Assembly: GCA_002633005.1 (NCBI GenBank)
Contig: NMRA01000342.1
Location: forward strand, 416,301-480,300
Origin: Phoronis australis
Taxonomy: Eukaryota; Phoronida; Phoronidae
Direction: 5' to 3'
DNA length: 64,000 nucleotides
The notes under the pieces are model-generated. The model was given only the letters and a program-made list of their open reading frames with translations. It ran no database searches and had not been told where the DNA came from. Of the stretch, positions 1 to 11,344 are shown one piece after another. The position numbers were made by a program, and so were the translations under genes. Position 1 is the stretch's first letter; each line of letters opens with the position of its first letter.

Positions 1-1319
1 AAAACTGCTGTACGAATGCTTACACACCTTCTAATTTTTAGAAGTGGGAAGACAGAGTGCCTAACGAACTTCCTTAGACTTTACTTTGAGTTGCATAATT
101 TGAAGGATGCTAACTTAGTGTACACTCTATTCCTTAGATACGAACGTGTAGTGTCTCTCATCAACTTCATCGTCTTCAGCAGTAATAACAACATTGCCTC
201 GTAATGTAGTGAATGTTGCGTGCAAAGCAACCAAACCTAACAGGTCGAAGGTTCTTCATCCTTTACCGTATACGAATTCTAACATTTCTTACATTTCCTG
301 CATCACGTATCGCTATAATTTATAACTCATTGCCCTGTTTTGCTTTCAACATCGAAATGTGAATTAAATGAAAATGACAGGTTTTAAAGTTTTATTTGCG
401 ACTTAAAATCCGAATTAAATAAAAACAAGGCTTTAAATTATTGCGATATGTTACACAACTTCTTTGAATAGTAATTACCCCTATATTTAAATAGTACGTG
501 TTTTAACTTGTGTGCGTGTTTCGTGTCGCTGGTAACAAGAGGATTACGTTATTTTAATGTTGTCTTCTATGTTTTGCGCGTGTCAGTAGTTTGGTCTGAT
601 TATTGTTATGGACTTCAAGAGACATTGTGAAACATGTTTATTATTGGTCTTACGCACTGGTTTACTATATACAGTGTATGGAAGACGTTTTATTGTAAAC
701 AGCTCTCCCATGCACAAAAGGGTTACGCTATTTTTAACGTTGTTTTCTATGTTTTGCGAGTATCAGTAGTTTGTTAACGCCTTCATCGACGTTTTTTACA
801 GCTCACGACATGTCATTCATAGGTGAAGGCGGGGCCAAAGTTATTATCGACAAAGAGGTGCACGTTGTTAGGATCATACTTTTGTTCCTGAATGTGCTGT
901 TGTTGTTCTGCGGTTTATAAGACATAAATTGAACTTGCAGTAGTGCTGTGTTTGTTGTTAAGGACTATCATATACATGTATCACAACCTTAGCATGTCAG
1001 CTTGAAACATCCACGGTGAAGGCGGTTAAGTCATAGAGGAACGATGGCTTCTGGAGGCACATAATTGCCAATTTATAGTTAATATTTGAACTATTAACAG
1101 GAGCGCATAGAAATATCAAAAAAACGAAAAGTTGTGCAGTGGTCAGGAAGTTTTCTATTTCAGAAAGTTTCACCGCTACATTGGTGTTCGGAAGAAACAT
1201 AAATTACACGTAGCTGTAATAAGAAGTTTTTGGACAATCAGTTTTCTTATGGATGCAAAAGAAGCGCATCCCATTCTGAAAATCATTGCCAGTTGTGACT
1301 GAATTTTTTTCTGTTTTAG
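1..1319. other. Upstream intron or flank of the Ly6-like gene; no exon supported
   Basis: The first mini-exon of the Ly6-like gene enters in phase 1, so at least one more 5' exon (signal peptide) must exist. I see no convincing signal-peptide exon here on the plus strand. The stretch is AT-rich with short ORFs only. A 21-base acceptor/donor-bounded candidate at 802-822 is too weak to call. Confidence 0.4.
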
Positions 1320-1355
1320 CCTCCACCGCGGAGCCCACGGCTGAATCAACTACAG
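1320..1355 (+). CDS. Ly6-like gene: Pro/Thr-rich mini-exon A (36 nt)
   Basis: A polypyrimidine tract and TTTTAG precede it; GTAACA follows. It is phase 1 in and out and reads STAEPTAESTT within the stalk. The symmetrical length keeps frame if the exon is skipped. Confidence 0.65.
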
Positions 1356-4300
1356 GTAACACTGACGTCGTACGTGACCTTGTTAAAGGGATACGCGCTT
1401 GCGCAATCTCTCCCTGTCCGAGGGAGAAAAAAATGTATTGGTTGGTCTCAACAAATTATTTACCAATCAGTTGTGAGTGCAAGCGCAGATTCTGGCTCGT
1501 TGGCAAGTGTTTAGCGTCGAAAATGAACTTTAAGTAATGGTCCCCAATGGTACCGTGCCTACTACGGCCGGTCACTGAAGAGGTCGCTTTTAGTAGTAAT
1601 TGCAGGCGGTCGTACCAGACGTGCGCAGGCCTCGCATGTGGGCCCATTGCACTGATCACCTGGAAATATTTTTATGCTTTATTAATATATCGTTAAAACC
1701 GAGCTGAGGTGCTAGAAACCTGGCTCAAGGGCTTAGCAGTGTGACCTGGTGGGACTCGAACCCACGACCTCGAGTAAAGAAAGCGGGCACTTATCAACCA
1801 GGCCACACTGCCTCCTCATAGGTCGCTTTAGTTGCTGAATGACTTCTAAATTGCGCTCTTCCTTGCGTGTATTCCAAATATTGATTGGAACTAATTGGAC
1901 AGAAGGGCGGGTGGTGTGCCACCATAAATTAAGTGTTATTTCACTACAACCAGTAAAGGGGCTACATGCAAAATCCCTAATTTTTCAAATTTTAGAACAT
2001 CCATAGACCTTGTTAAGATTAGCGTAAATTTACCTTTTATGAGTTTCTGAGTATTTTTAACTCCTTTAATGACTCACTTTGTGTATTTACATAAAATCCA
2101 ACGCACACAAATATTGGGAAGTGCGTAACATTTGATCTAAAATCAGCACACTGTTGCTTCTCACAAAGGCAATAATAGTGGTAGATCGTGAAGGAGAAAA
2201 GAATAAAACACGAAACATGAAGTTGTGAAATCTGAGTTTCTTATTTGGGCCAGCTAAAAGCCATTTTCATCACAGACTTTTAAGGTTAAATTCATCGCTC
2301 TACCAAACCTGTATCTTGTATATTTGAAGCATAAGCTCACTATTGTTTGTTACTGCTGCCTTGCACAACGCAAAAGTAAAAAATTGTTGTTTCTCTCATA
2401 CTTTTCGAGCAGTTGATTTTATACAACACACACTTTCAGCATTTTTTGAAGGTGGCACTATTCGTGTGTCTAATTATTAATCCAGCAAGGTGATAAATAT
2501 TAGACATGTTTAATTCTTCATCAGTAGCGATGGAGATCGGCGGGTGTATCCTAGCGAATTTATGACAAGGGGTATACGGAAAACCAAAAGAAAAATCTGT
2601 CATCAGCAGTCAGTTTTAGGGGAGTGGTCAAACTGAACCAGCATCACTTACACGACCTGAGCTCCATTCAGAAACGGTACACAGACGGCGCTGTCCGCAA
2701 AGTTTACTTTCATGAATCAAGATCTTGTAGAGCACTCTTGAATGTAGAGAGGTGAATCCAGGACCACGAGCAGGAGGTGGGCTTGCCAATGGACTGGCAT
2801 TTGGTGCATTAAATTACTACAAAATTGGCCCGAGCACGTTACACCGCCCCCTCCTCTGGATCCATGTTGGTATATGCGGTTTTGAATAACTACATTGTAT
2901 AGGAATACGCTGGTATTGGTCAACTTTACTGCAAGTCTTTTTACTTGCGGCAGTGTACTATATAGACCTAATTGGTAGCCATCAATACAGTTGTACAAAA
3001 TGCGACCTTTTTGAATTTCCATGTACAGAGTGGTGTTTAATTTTAATTTCAATTTCCTTGTGGATTTTATATGGACGCCCTTTTAACACAATGTGCAAGT
3101 TTGGCACAAACGAATTAATTATTCACAATCTGAGACAAGTTTCTATGAACAAGTAATCCTTTCAAATTATCAGCACAGACGAGTACTAAAACAAGTTTGA
3201 AGAAAATGAAACTTTTTCTTGCCCGGCCTGTTTCACTTGTTACTTCCGGGAGTAGTGGTCTAAACCCTTGGGTGAAGGTGGTACGGAGACATGTCGCGCC
3301 CCCTATGTTCGATCATAATCAAAGGGGAATTTGACTTGCCAGAATAAATAGTGGCTTGATTTGAGACGTTCTCTCTTTTTCAGCAAAGCCAGTTGCTCCA
3401 ACCCAAGCACCAGCCTCAACTCAAGGTAAGTCTTTCGAGATGTAAATTTATTCCCCGAAAAGTGCCACCTTGAGCCAAATAGGAGTATCAAAACGGTTGT
3501 AAACCTGCATTTCATCACAGAAATCTACTTTTCACCTTGTCATTTAGATCACTCGTCGTTATGAAATTGTTCTGAAGCTCTTAATCAATCAAACTAATCG
3601 TGCGGGATGGGGTTATAAAATACGCTGTGCTAACAACGTCATTGCGGAAGGTAATGGCTGCCACCATGTATACACAAGCAGTACGCGGATGGAGTTTGAG
3701 TCTATACAACGTGCCCTAACCAAGCTGTCACTCCTAGACCTGGAGAATCACACCATTATCTTTGCCACCGATTCCATGGCAGTGTTGATGAAAGTTCAAT
3801 CTGGAAACCTCCCAGCCAACTGGGGTGTCTTCCGATCACGCCACCCCCATCATGTAGTGATCTGGTCTTTCGTACCTGGCCACGCCGGTGTCTTGATTAA
3901 TGAGCGTGCAGATTACCTCGCTGGCTCATGCACCACCAACCAACCCTTCTACTTATCATTCGGCTGACGTTAAGCTGCTGGCCCGCAAACGCAAACTCGA
4001 GCAGACTGCATCCCAACTGGCTGAGTTCAATGATGGCAGCCGACTGCTCGAAGCCGGTATTATTTATGGCCATGCTGCGAAGAGTCACAAGAAGAACCAT
4101 ATGCCCTAGTGCTGTCAAATCCAATGCTTACAGGCAACGTCAGCCCTGGAGTTCTGCGCCTTCTGCTGTCACGGGGATGGTCTGGGGAGGGGAATAATGC
4201 ACCAGTATATCCCCAATGATCCTGTCCGTGACAGGTATTACAGGTATTCAAACTTCAAGGCTTCGAAAAAGCTGACAATTCATTATTGCTTCAGACCATG

Positions 4301-7300
4301 TTGTACAAGTCGGCTTGTCACAGACCATGTTGTACAAGTCGGCTTGTCACAGACCATGTTGTACAAGTCGGCTTGTCACAGACCATGTTGTACAAGTCGG
4401 CTTGTCACAGACCATGTTGTACAAGTCGGCTTGTCACGGCTTCAAGAACGGTGTCGGGGAAACAACGATCTGACAGTTTTTACAAACCCGGAAATCACTT
4501 TTCGTTTTGGATTAAGAATTTTATGCTCTGAATGGTTTAAATCGAGCGCTCGCTGCATAGACAGAGCGCAGGCGCAAAGTCTGCATAGACAGGGCGCAGG
4601 TGCAAAGCCTGCATAGACAGAGCGCAGGCGCAAAGCCGCTTCTAGTTACAATCGCAAAACTCATGTTAAAGGGTTACTATTAGATGGTATAAATTTCTTG
4701 AAGTGACAGTGTACTGGCTTTGATGAAAGCTGCGGACCAGCGAAATCTCTGCTTTTGCGATATTATTACAAAGCGCATATTTTCGACGTTAGTTCCCAGT
4801 CATTCGCTTAAATCGAGGCCGGCGAGTGAATCAATACGCTTTAATGATTGTATTTCTCTGGCTAAAACGGAAATCGAATTTGTGTTGTATATTCATCAAA
4901 CTGGTCTTCCTTACTGTGACAGGATTCTATATCCCTTGGCAACAACAAAATATGAACCTCCAGCGACTCAAGTAAGAGTTCTAGATCGGCTATACATCGC
5001 CATATTTAGATTTATAAGCTCTGCTATTTATCGCGTGACTTTTAACTCCACCAGAAGGGGTTGGGCTGCGACCCCTGAGGTCTAATTTCCAATACGCCTT
5101 TGGTCTGATCTAAACAAACTCTTGACCTGCCGATGATGCCAATTCAACTCGGCCACAATTGACGTGAGACCATAATACAAATGTATGCCGTGATGACTTG
5201 AATTAGAAATTGAATTGATTGTATTTTCTCAAACAGTCACGGTCAGTTGGATACTAAACTGGACGTGAACAGCAAATGCTCTACCGTGGCTGCGATACAG
5301 CATCCAAAAATACCACAAAATCGTATTTGTTTGTTTTTTAATTGTTGATTATTTTTCATATTCATGTGGTTTTTAAGTATCGTAAAACACTTCACATGTG
5401 TGTGAATGTCTTTTTAGCGCCACCACAGGCTACGACGCCACCAACAACGTCACCAACAACGCCACCGCCTGAGAAAGGTATCTACAGTTTTGTCATCTCG
5501 TTTCGATTTTTGAGATTATCCTCGGTCTAAGGGGCAACAAAATCTGTTAGTTTTGAACAATGTACCCTACACAAAAGAAACTTTTAGTGAATTTTTTCCA
5601 GCTTTGAGACATCCTCGCTGCTTCCCTTCGTACCTAGCCAGCACGCGGGTATCACGCAGTGGCACGCACTTTAGCATTGGCTAATGTAACCTCAGCAGTC
5701 ATTAGTTAGCTTTACAACACTATGAGAAAATGGCGGACTGTGAACGATTTTTAGCCTTGTCATGCAAGTGGCGTCGCAGCAACTATTTCGTTTCTGCAGT
5801 GATGTTTAATAGCCGCATGCTTGAAGCACATACATGTACAATAAACACATATCTGGCCGATTTAACCGGTTTGTTATTCATACTGTATGAATACAGGACA
5901 GTATCCTAAACATAAGTCACAGTAGAAAGATGCACTCCGAAATGGCGCAACCACAATTTCTATGATTCACATTTCCTGAACATGAAATTAAGCACCGATT
6001 TGTCTGTACAACAGACCACATTTACAGTCCATCAGCCATGCCAATTTGTTTGTGTAAAGCGCTGTCTTTTGAGAATTCGACTAGCCAATAAGAAACGCCG
6101 GTGATACCTGCGTGCTGGCTAATGACCACCTAGCGGCACGCGGGGAGCCAGCGAGTGAGACATCATGTATGGTATCAAATTTATGCAATAGATGGCGCCC
6201 TGTTGAATCAACTGGTAAATCTGAAGAACTCTACTGAAAAGGTGGAGCCCAGTGTTTAATTTGTAATAAGTTTCAAGTTTGAAATTGTATCTATCATGGA
6301 GTGGATGCTCGTGAACAACCTACTGGGTCGAAATGTAAGTCGATGACCCTACTCGCCAAACTTGAGTCATGGGTCTTCTACATGCGTACTGTACTTCAAA
6401 TCTCTTTATCTTACTCCATATGGTTGTGTGGGATTTTGTACGCCTAAATTAATGTGTGTGTGTGTGTGTGTGTGTGCGTGTGCGTGTGCGTGTGTGTGAG
6501 CGCGTGTGTATATGCACATGTTTCCGGTTGCATACATTGTATTTTCTTTAATCTGTCTGGGAGTTCGGTTGTCCTCTCGATATCTCAAAAATCCGCTGTC
6601 GGATCTTGTTGAAATTTGGGCATAACTAGGGCGATGATTGTCTCTTTTCAATCTTCCCGGGTTCCCAGTACCAGCGAGGCGGGACTTTTCATTGTTTTCT
6701 TTGGCGAGGTGGGTGCGTTTCTAGAAAGATGATTGTCCTGAGATACTATGCATAATGGATTTCTTTGAGACTTGATACAAAAGTATGTGGCGAAAATGTG
6801 TCGAGGCTAGTGTATTTTGGACGGATGCGTCCCTTTCAGGGCGCCTGTAAAGCAAGTTTGGCGGTGTCACGCAACTCTGAGCAATATATCGCTATGAATT
6901 ATATGCGAAGTATATGTTTTCATTCGTGAACATCTTGCCTTACGCAGAGTGCTCGAGGCTAGTTCAGTAATCGAACTTTCGAGATAGTCAGTACTTTGTG
7001 ATACGGCGGTTTGATACACTAGCGAACCCAATCATACGGATATCAGGGGCGGACCCAGGATTTTTAGTTAGGGAGGAGCAGGGCAGAGTATTAGCCAGGA
7101 TTTTGCCCGTCAGAAATTCGCAGCCCCCAATTGCCAAATGGAATCTGCCGTGGGAGAGTTTTAGGGGGGGGGGGCATGACTCCTTTGGCCCCCCTTTAAA
7201 TCCGCCACTGTGAGATAGATGAATACGTGGTATATCAACTTTTTTCCTTGCGAACCGCATTCACATAGCAGCATTTATCAAATTGTAATCGCCATTTGTA

Positions 7301-8972
7301 CATGTAGGTCGCTTCATTAAGTGCTATTCATGCGTTAACTGCGACGAACCCTTCAACCCGAACGCCAAGGGTGTAGTCATCGAATCGTGCTCCGGGAAAT
7401 GTGAAAAGAATTACAGATCAGCATTTACAAGCACTGTCAGTGAGTACCTAACGTGATCTATTTAATGCTTTTCTGTGTCACATGGTGTCCCTGGACGATC
7501 ATGTGTCAGTTTAGTCAGTGGTAGATGACTCTGCGTTTATAAATTAAACGAGAAGTTTCAACTCCAATCATGGGTTCTGAGATTTCACATTGACCTTTCA
7601 TAAATAGCGAGAGACGTCATAAACACTCACGGATTGTGAAATAGCGGTCACTTACCACTCCTACACTGTTTGTAGAGATCACTTTATTATAAATACGGGT
7701 ATGTTGGTAAATGTACTAACTATCCAAAATCACAGCTTGGCGATCACCTTCATGACATTTTCTGAATCTCATAAGTCCATGCTCTGGGATGCGCACCGAT
7801 CGATTTCCGCTAGCGATAAAAGGTCAATGTATCACTTGCAATACGCAGTTGAAATGTAACAGAGGTTTTATTCACTCGACCATCAATTTATAACGTTTTA
7901 GATAGAGCATTTTAACAGTTGGCCGATGTCTCGTGCAACTTTTCGGAGCTGAAACGGCCTTACTTGTCTTGCTGATTTCTTACCGTTAATTATGAAGTTC
8001 CACGTCATCAACACTTTCTTTCGACTCCCGAATATTTTTGATTTACTTGACTTTCGAAGAAATGTAGGTTCCAATAATTTCACCAACTCTTGTCATACCA
8101 TTACCGACTAATCTTATAACGCTAAAACAATTTCTTAAAACATTTTCCTTTCACATGACAAACTGTTAAATTAAACGAGATTAACTTTAAAATGTCTAGA
8201 TAAACCTACTACTTGGTAAGACTTGAGCTTTTAAAAAGCGTTTCAAGTCTAAGACATGGGCGACGGCGCAGCACTGGAAAAAGGGGGGCTATAGCCCCCC
8301 GTCCCCCTGAGGTACACCGCTCATAGATCATGGGCGCCCCCCAGCCCCCTATGGTTTCACGTTTGTTTTCACGCGATGAATTTAAAACGGTGTAGCAACC
8401 AATGTTGAATACTTAAGAAGCGCTTTGGATTAAACAAATGCTGAATATTGCCGAATAAGCCAGCACTTCAAGTCGAAGTCAACCCGTATATGCGCCATTT
8501 TGGAATTTTAGGCCGGTTGCCCAATCCCTGTTAACTCTGAAGCGTTTTCTTGAATCGCTTATACTGTCGATGTCCTTTTCGGTAACGGAAATAGAATCCT
8601 ATCACGGTCAGGAATAGTATGGCACCGATTTTATGAGAGTTAAAGACAAAGTTCGATTTTCGTTTTCAGCCAATAAAACGGGGCGATACTCAGCTTTAAA
8701 ACGACCTAGCTAATGTAACTACAATTATTTACGTATTTCTAGATTTCTTTTGGTATAGCAGCCGAATACTTTATTCTTTTACAGATGGTACACGAGTAGA
8801 CAGGGCGTGTGACGCTAATGCTAAGGACGTCGTTTGCCCTCCTCCTATTTCTTTATTTGGGTGGACTACAGTGGATTGTTATTGCTCAACAGACCTGTGT
8901 AATAGTGCAGTGACACCTACATGCTTAGGGGTAGTGGTCCTGACTGCCGTTCATATCTTGTTCAGTTTGTAA
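1320..8972 (+). CDS. GPI-anchored Ly6/uPAR-domain protein with Pro/Thr-rich stalk, 3' five exons (partial gene)
   Basis: Joined exons are 1320-1355, 3384-3425, 5418-5477, 7308-7439 and 8785-8972. All have AG/GT borders and all introns are phase 1. The first three encode Pro/Thr/Ala-rich segments (12, 14 and 20 residues), a mucin-like stalk. The last two encode one LU (Ly6/uPAR) domain with ten cysteines: it opens CYSC and ends in the family signature CSTDLCN. After that Asn come about 20 residues with a hydrophobic end (LGVVVLTAVHILFSL) and the TAA stop, as expected of a GPI-attachment signal. The inferred product is a small extracellular protein tethered to the outer membrane leaflet, with the toxin-like three-finger fold. 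In this family such proteins bind receptors or act in adhesion; the ligand is unknown. The signal peptide is missing from the window. The gene name is not recognisable. Confidence 0.8.
1599..1663 (-). repeat. Interspersed repeat, LINE 3'-tail family (uninterrupted copy)
   Basis: A 65-base block starting at TGCAGGCGGT and ending GATCACCTGG. Its outer parts match the two ends of the insertion at 45407-46297, and it is related to the LINE 3' ends near 36.96-37.15 kb and 38.68-38.75 kb. Here the two ends are directly joined, so this copy looks like the empty version of the larger nested insertion. Confidence 0.55.
1736..1811 (-). repeat. tRNA-like repeat with extended stem (tRNA-derived SINE head or tRNA relic)
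   Basis: On the minus strand there is a B-box-like GGGTTCGAGTCCC inside a perfect T-arm (GTGGG/CCCAC), plus an A-box-like TGGCCTGGTTGATAAG. The ends 1736-1749 and 1798-1811 are complementary at 13 of 14 positions, twice the length of a normal acceptor stem. No good anticodon stem is visible, so it is not called as a functional tRNA. Confidence 0.5.
3384..3425 (+). CDS. Ly6-like gene: Pro/Thr-rich mini-exon B (42 nt)
   Basis: Preceded by TCTCTCTTTTTCAG and followed by the near-consensus donor GTAAGT. Reads KPVAPTQAPASTQ, phase 1 in and out. Part of the mucin-like stalk. Confidence 0.75.
3605..3966 (+). pseudogene. Retroelement RNase H fragment
   Basis: An open frame with RNase H landmarks in order: AGWGY, the Glu-containing MEFESIQRAL, ATDSMAVLMKV, WSFVPGHAG and NERADYLAG. 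The first catalytic Asp, normally just before the AGWG strand, is not seen, and no reverse transcriptase lies upstream. It is a 3' remnant of a retrotransposon stranded in an intron of the Ly6-like gene. The exact clade cannot be assigned by eye. Confidence 0.65.
4292..4436. repeat. Perfect 29-bp tandem repeat, 5 copies
   Basis: The unit begins CAGACCATGTTGTACAAGTC and recurs at 4292, 4321, 4350, 4379 and 4408 with no visible mismatch. Perfect identity implies a young or actively homogenised minisatellite. Confidence 0.95.
4554..4637. repeat. 28-bp tandem repeat, 3 copies
   Basis: The unit begins TGCATAGACAGAGCGCAGGC. Copies differ by one to three bases. It lies about 120 bases after the 29-bp array and shares no sequence with it. 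Confidence 0.9.
5418..5477 (+). CDS. Ly6-like gene: Pro/Thr-rich mini-exon C (60 nt)
   Basis: Bounded by TCTTTTTAG and GTATCT. Reads PPQATTPPTTSPTTPPPEK, phase 1 in and out. Dense Thr/Pro predicts heavy O-glycosylation and an extended rod between the LU domain and the N-terminus. Confidence 0.78.
5606..6164. mobile_element. hAT-like MITE with 8-bp target duplication
   Basis: GAGACATC occurs directly at both borders (5606-5613 and 6157-6164). Between them, the element starts CTCGCTGCTTCCC and ends with the near inverse GGGGAGCCAGCGAG. It has no transposase. A second degraded relative is at 49243-49426. The superfamily call rests only on the duplication length and short inverted ends. Confidence 0.65.
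6453..6510. repeat. (GT)n microsatellite
   Basis: GT dinucleotide run with GCGT interruptions. Confidence 0.95.
7044..7210 (+). mobile_element. MITE-like repeat, CAG(T/G)GGCGGA family
   Basis: Begins CAGGGGCGGACCCAGGATTT and ends TAAATCCGCCACTG, which is the inverted terminal motif. It carries a G-run near the right end. At least eight full or partial relatives occur in the window (16.6, 16.8, 17.7, 20.1, 24.1, 44.3 and 50.6 kb, and the edge of the assembly gap). No coding capacity. Confidence 0.75.
7308..7439 (+). CDS. Ly6-like gene: LU domain, N-terminal half
   Basis: Starts after GTACATGTAG and ends before GTGAGT, phase 1 to phase 1, 44 residues. Reads CYSCVNCDE, then CSGKCEKNY: five of the ten LU cysteines with the usual close spacing at the start of the domain. 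Confidence 0.85.
8785..8972 (+). CDS. Ly6-like gene: LU domain C-terminal half, GPI signal, stop
   Basis: Acceptor CTTTTACAG. Carries the remaining cysteines, ending CYCSTDLCN (the conserved C-terminal Cys-Asn of LU domains), then TPTCLGVVVLTAVHILFSL and TAA at 8970-8972. The hydrophobic C-terminus with no basic tail fits GPI transfer rather than a transmembrane helix. Confidence 0.88.
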
Positions 8973-10933
8973 TGACTGTTTTTTGACCGGATCACGGAGT
9001 GAGTAATGCACCGTCTTACGTTATTTGAGACCCGATTCGAAAATTGACCAATCATTTGTCACGTTTTATGTCAACTTGTTGTTCATCACTGCTACAAGGC
9101 GAAGCACTGTAACGTAGATTCTCATTGGTTGTGATTAACGCCATTATAAATTCTCTTCACACTGGTAAGAGTAGCTGGTCTTCCAATGCAGCAAAATCGT
9201 GTTGCTATAGATATTGATAACATAAAACGTCCTGAATTCCCCTAACAGCCTCACTACAAGTAAGTTAGCGAGCTTGGGCAATAGAAACCATGAGCAATGA
9301 AGCAGATAAAGCCGATTTTGAATAGGTAAGTTATCTAAATCAAAAACAGTCATTTGATTGAAGGCACCGGTTATTGAACCATTAACAGAACGAAGTAACA
9401 TTTGAACATTCTGACTGGTTGATTTTGAGAACTGCAATCAGTGCTCTGCTTTATTGACACCAAGAGCGATACATCCCTGCCACACTCTTACGATAGCCGA
9501 TAGCAAAGTCTCAACTAAAACAACAGCAGTACCTTTCCCCCAGGACCTTCATGTTTACAACAAACACAAAAACCGAGGCATGCGTATTGAGGCGCACATC
9601 ACGGATTTCTGCTTGTTGGTCATCATCCTTTCCCGCGGTCGCTGTCTTTCAGAGGTGGCGCTGCGGCGGATATTTCATATTATGCTATTGGTCAATTTTC
9701 GAGTCTTGTCTCGACTAAAGTTTGATGGACCCTGGTCTGTGACGCAAAAGTGAGACACTGAGCAATGTCCATGGTCCCGCTGTGTCCCCCGGTGGCCACG
9801 CCAATGGTGATTACTGGTTAATTGGATTGTTCGTGAAGTGCTGCCACCTTGTGCAAGAAGATACCGCTTGCTACGCTAAATTGTTAACCAGTAATAACAT
9901 TTTAATCATCAATGGCCGGAACTCTTCATACTTTGTGGTTTCGTGTCTAGGTTAGTCTTGTAGGTGTATCTAGTCGCAAATATGTGCAACTTGGCTTTTG
10001 ATGATTATTACCGTTAAAGTGCTGAAGCAGAATGACGTCAGTCAACACTCTGACGTAATTGAACACCCATGACACGTGGGAAGCACGGCAGTGACGTTTA
10101 AGTGTGTGTGTAGCTAGGCTGCGTTCCGCAGAGCAAGTTTCTTGGGGGGGGGGGACGAAATCGTACAATTCTTCGTGAAATACTACAATGTATTTATACG
10201 GACAGTACGTGATCACTCTTAGGTCACTTCCCAGTGCCTTGCGTCAACGGATGTTCATACGTTATCCAAGGTATGAAGCAGGGATTATTTTAGGAGCGCA
10301 CCCCACGCCATTGGCGTAAAAGCAATTTCCCTGGCGACCATTGTGAATGCTTTGCTCGGGTAAACGCGCCCATTACAATTGGAAGAGAAAAAAGACAAAA
10401 AGCTAACATGGCCCGTGCGTCCTCCAAGTTGGCTCATAGACTTGAGGCCGTGCGGGTCATTTCACCAATACTCGCGCTTTTCTAAAATGATCCCTGGCGA
10501 TGTTGAGTTTATTTTGATGTCCATTATTTTATTTTAGCACACATGGGCGTGAATATTATTCTTATTAAGCGTTGTACACTAGCTGTTGTATTATATACAG
10601 AAACCTGCTCATCTTTTAAAAGAAGGCTTTCACTGTGATGTCTTTAATTGTTTACTAACTGGAGGTATTATGTATTCTTTATTTGCACATAAGGTTATTT
10701 ACAATGGTACAAAGTCATTTATTGAAGTTCATTGGAATGAGGACTTTAAATTTCAAACGATACTAAAAATATTTTGCTTGTTTTTATAATTAAATTGATT
10801 TAAATCGGCATTCTTACACTGTTAAGCTGGGTAAAAAACGAAAATTGAAATAAGACTTAAGTCCCGTCCACAAACAGCCCACACGTGAACAACTTAGACT
10901 AGTGCAACTTACCCTACTTTTAAGTGGAGCGTC
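8973..10933. other. Intergenic, 3' flank of the Ly6-like gene
   Basis: I see no supported gene, no clear AATAAA close to the stop and only short shadow ORFs. A 10-base G-run lies at 10144-10153. Nothing else stands out. Confidence 0.5.
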
Positions 10934-11063
10934 CACACACACACACACACACAGACACACACAGACACACACACAGACACACACAGACAGACACACACAC
11001 AGACACACACTCAGACACACACACAAACACACACACACACAGACACACACAAAGACACTCACA
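10934..11063. repeat. (CA)n microsatellite with CAGA interruptions
   Basis: About 130 bases of CA repeat broken by GA units at irregular spacing. Confidence 0.95.
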
Positions 11064-11344
11064 CGCGAAAATCAACACTTAATGCGAATACGGCGTGCAA
11101 AAAAACGCGTCTACATGGGTAACCGCAACTGATAATTGTGACAGTACCTGCTATTGTCTGGGTGTATCTTGTTCGTTGGGTCATTGTTATGGCACACGTC
11201 GGCCTGTTACAGTTTTCATTTGATTGACGAACCTTGACCATTCTTTTACATGGTGTCAGGATTTCACAAAAACTAAGAGAACTATGACTGCAACTTTAAT
11301 ATACGGGTACAGTCATGGTGTGGTCTATTGACAGCAACGTATAT

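Noticed and set aside
802-822. 21-base mini-exon candidate (TTTTTTACAG acceptor, GTGAAG donor) in phase with the Ly6-gene stalk
   Set aside because: It would encode HDMSFIG, with none of the Pro/Thr character of the other stalk exons. A 21-base fit to splice signals is easily chance.
1742-1805. Functional tRNA gene
   Set aside because: T-arm and B box are good but D-arm and anticodon arm do not fold, and the terminal stem is far too long.
4292-4436. CRISPR-like array
   Set aside because: The 29-base units are directly abutting with no spacers, in a eukaryotic intron; it is a minisatellite.
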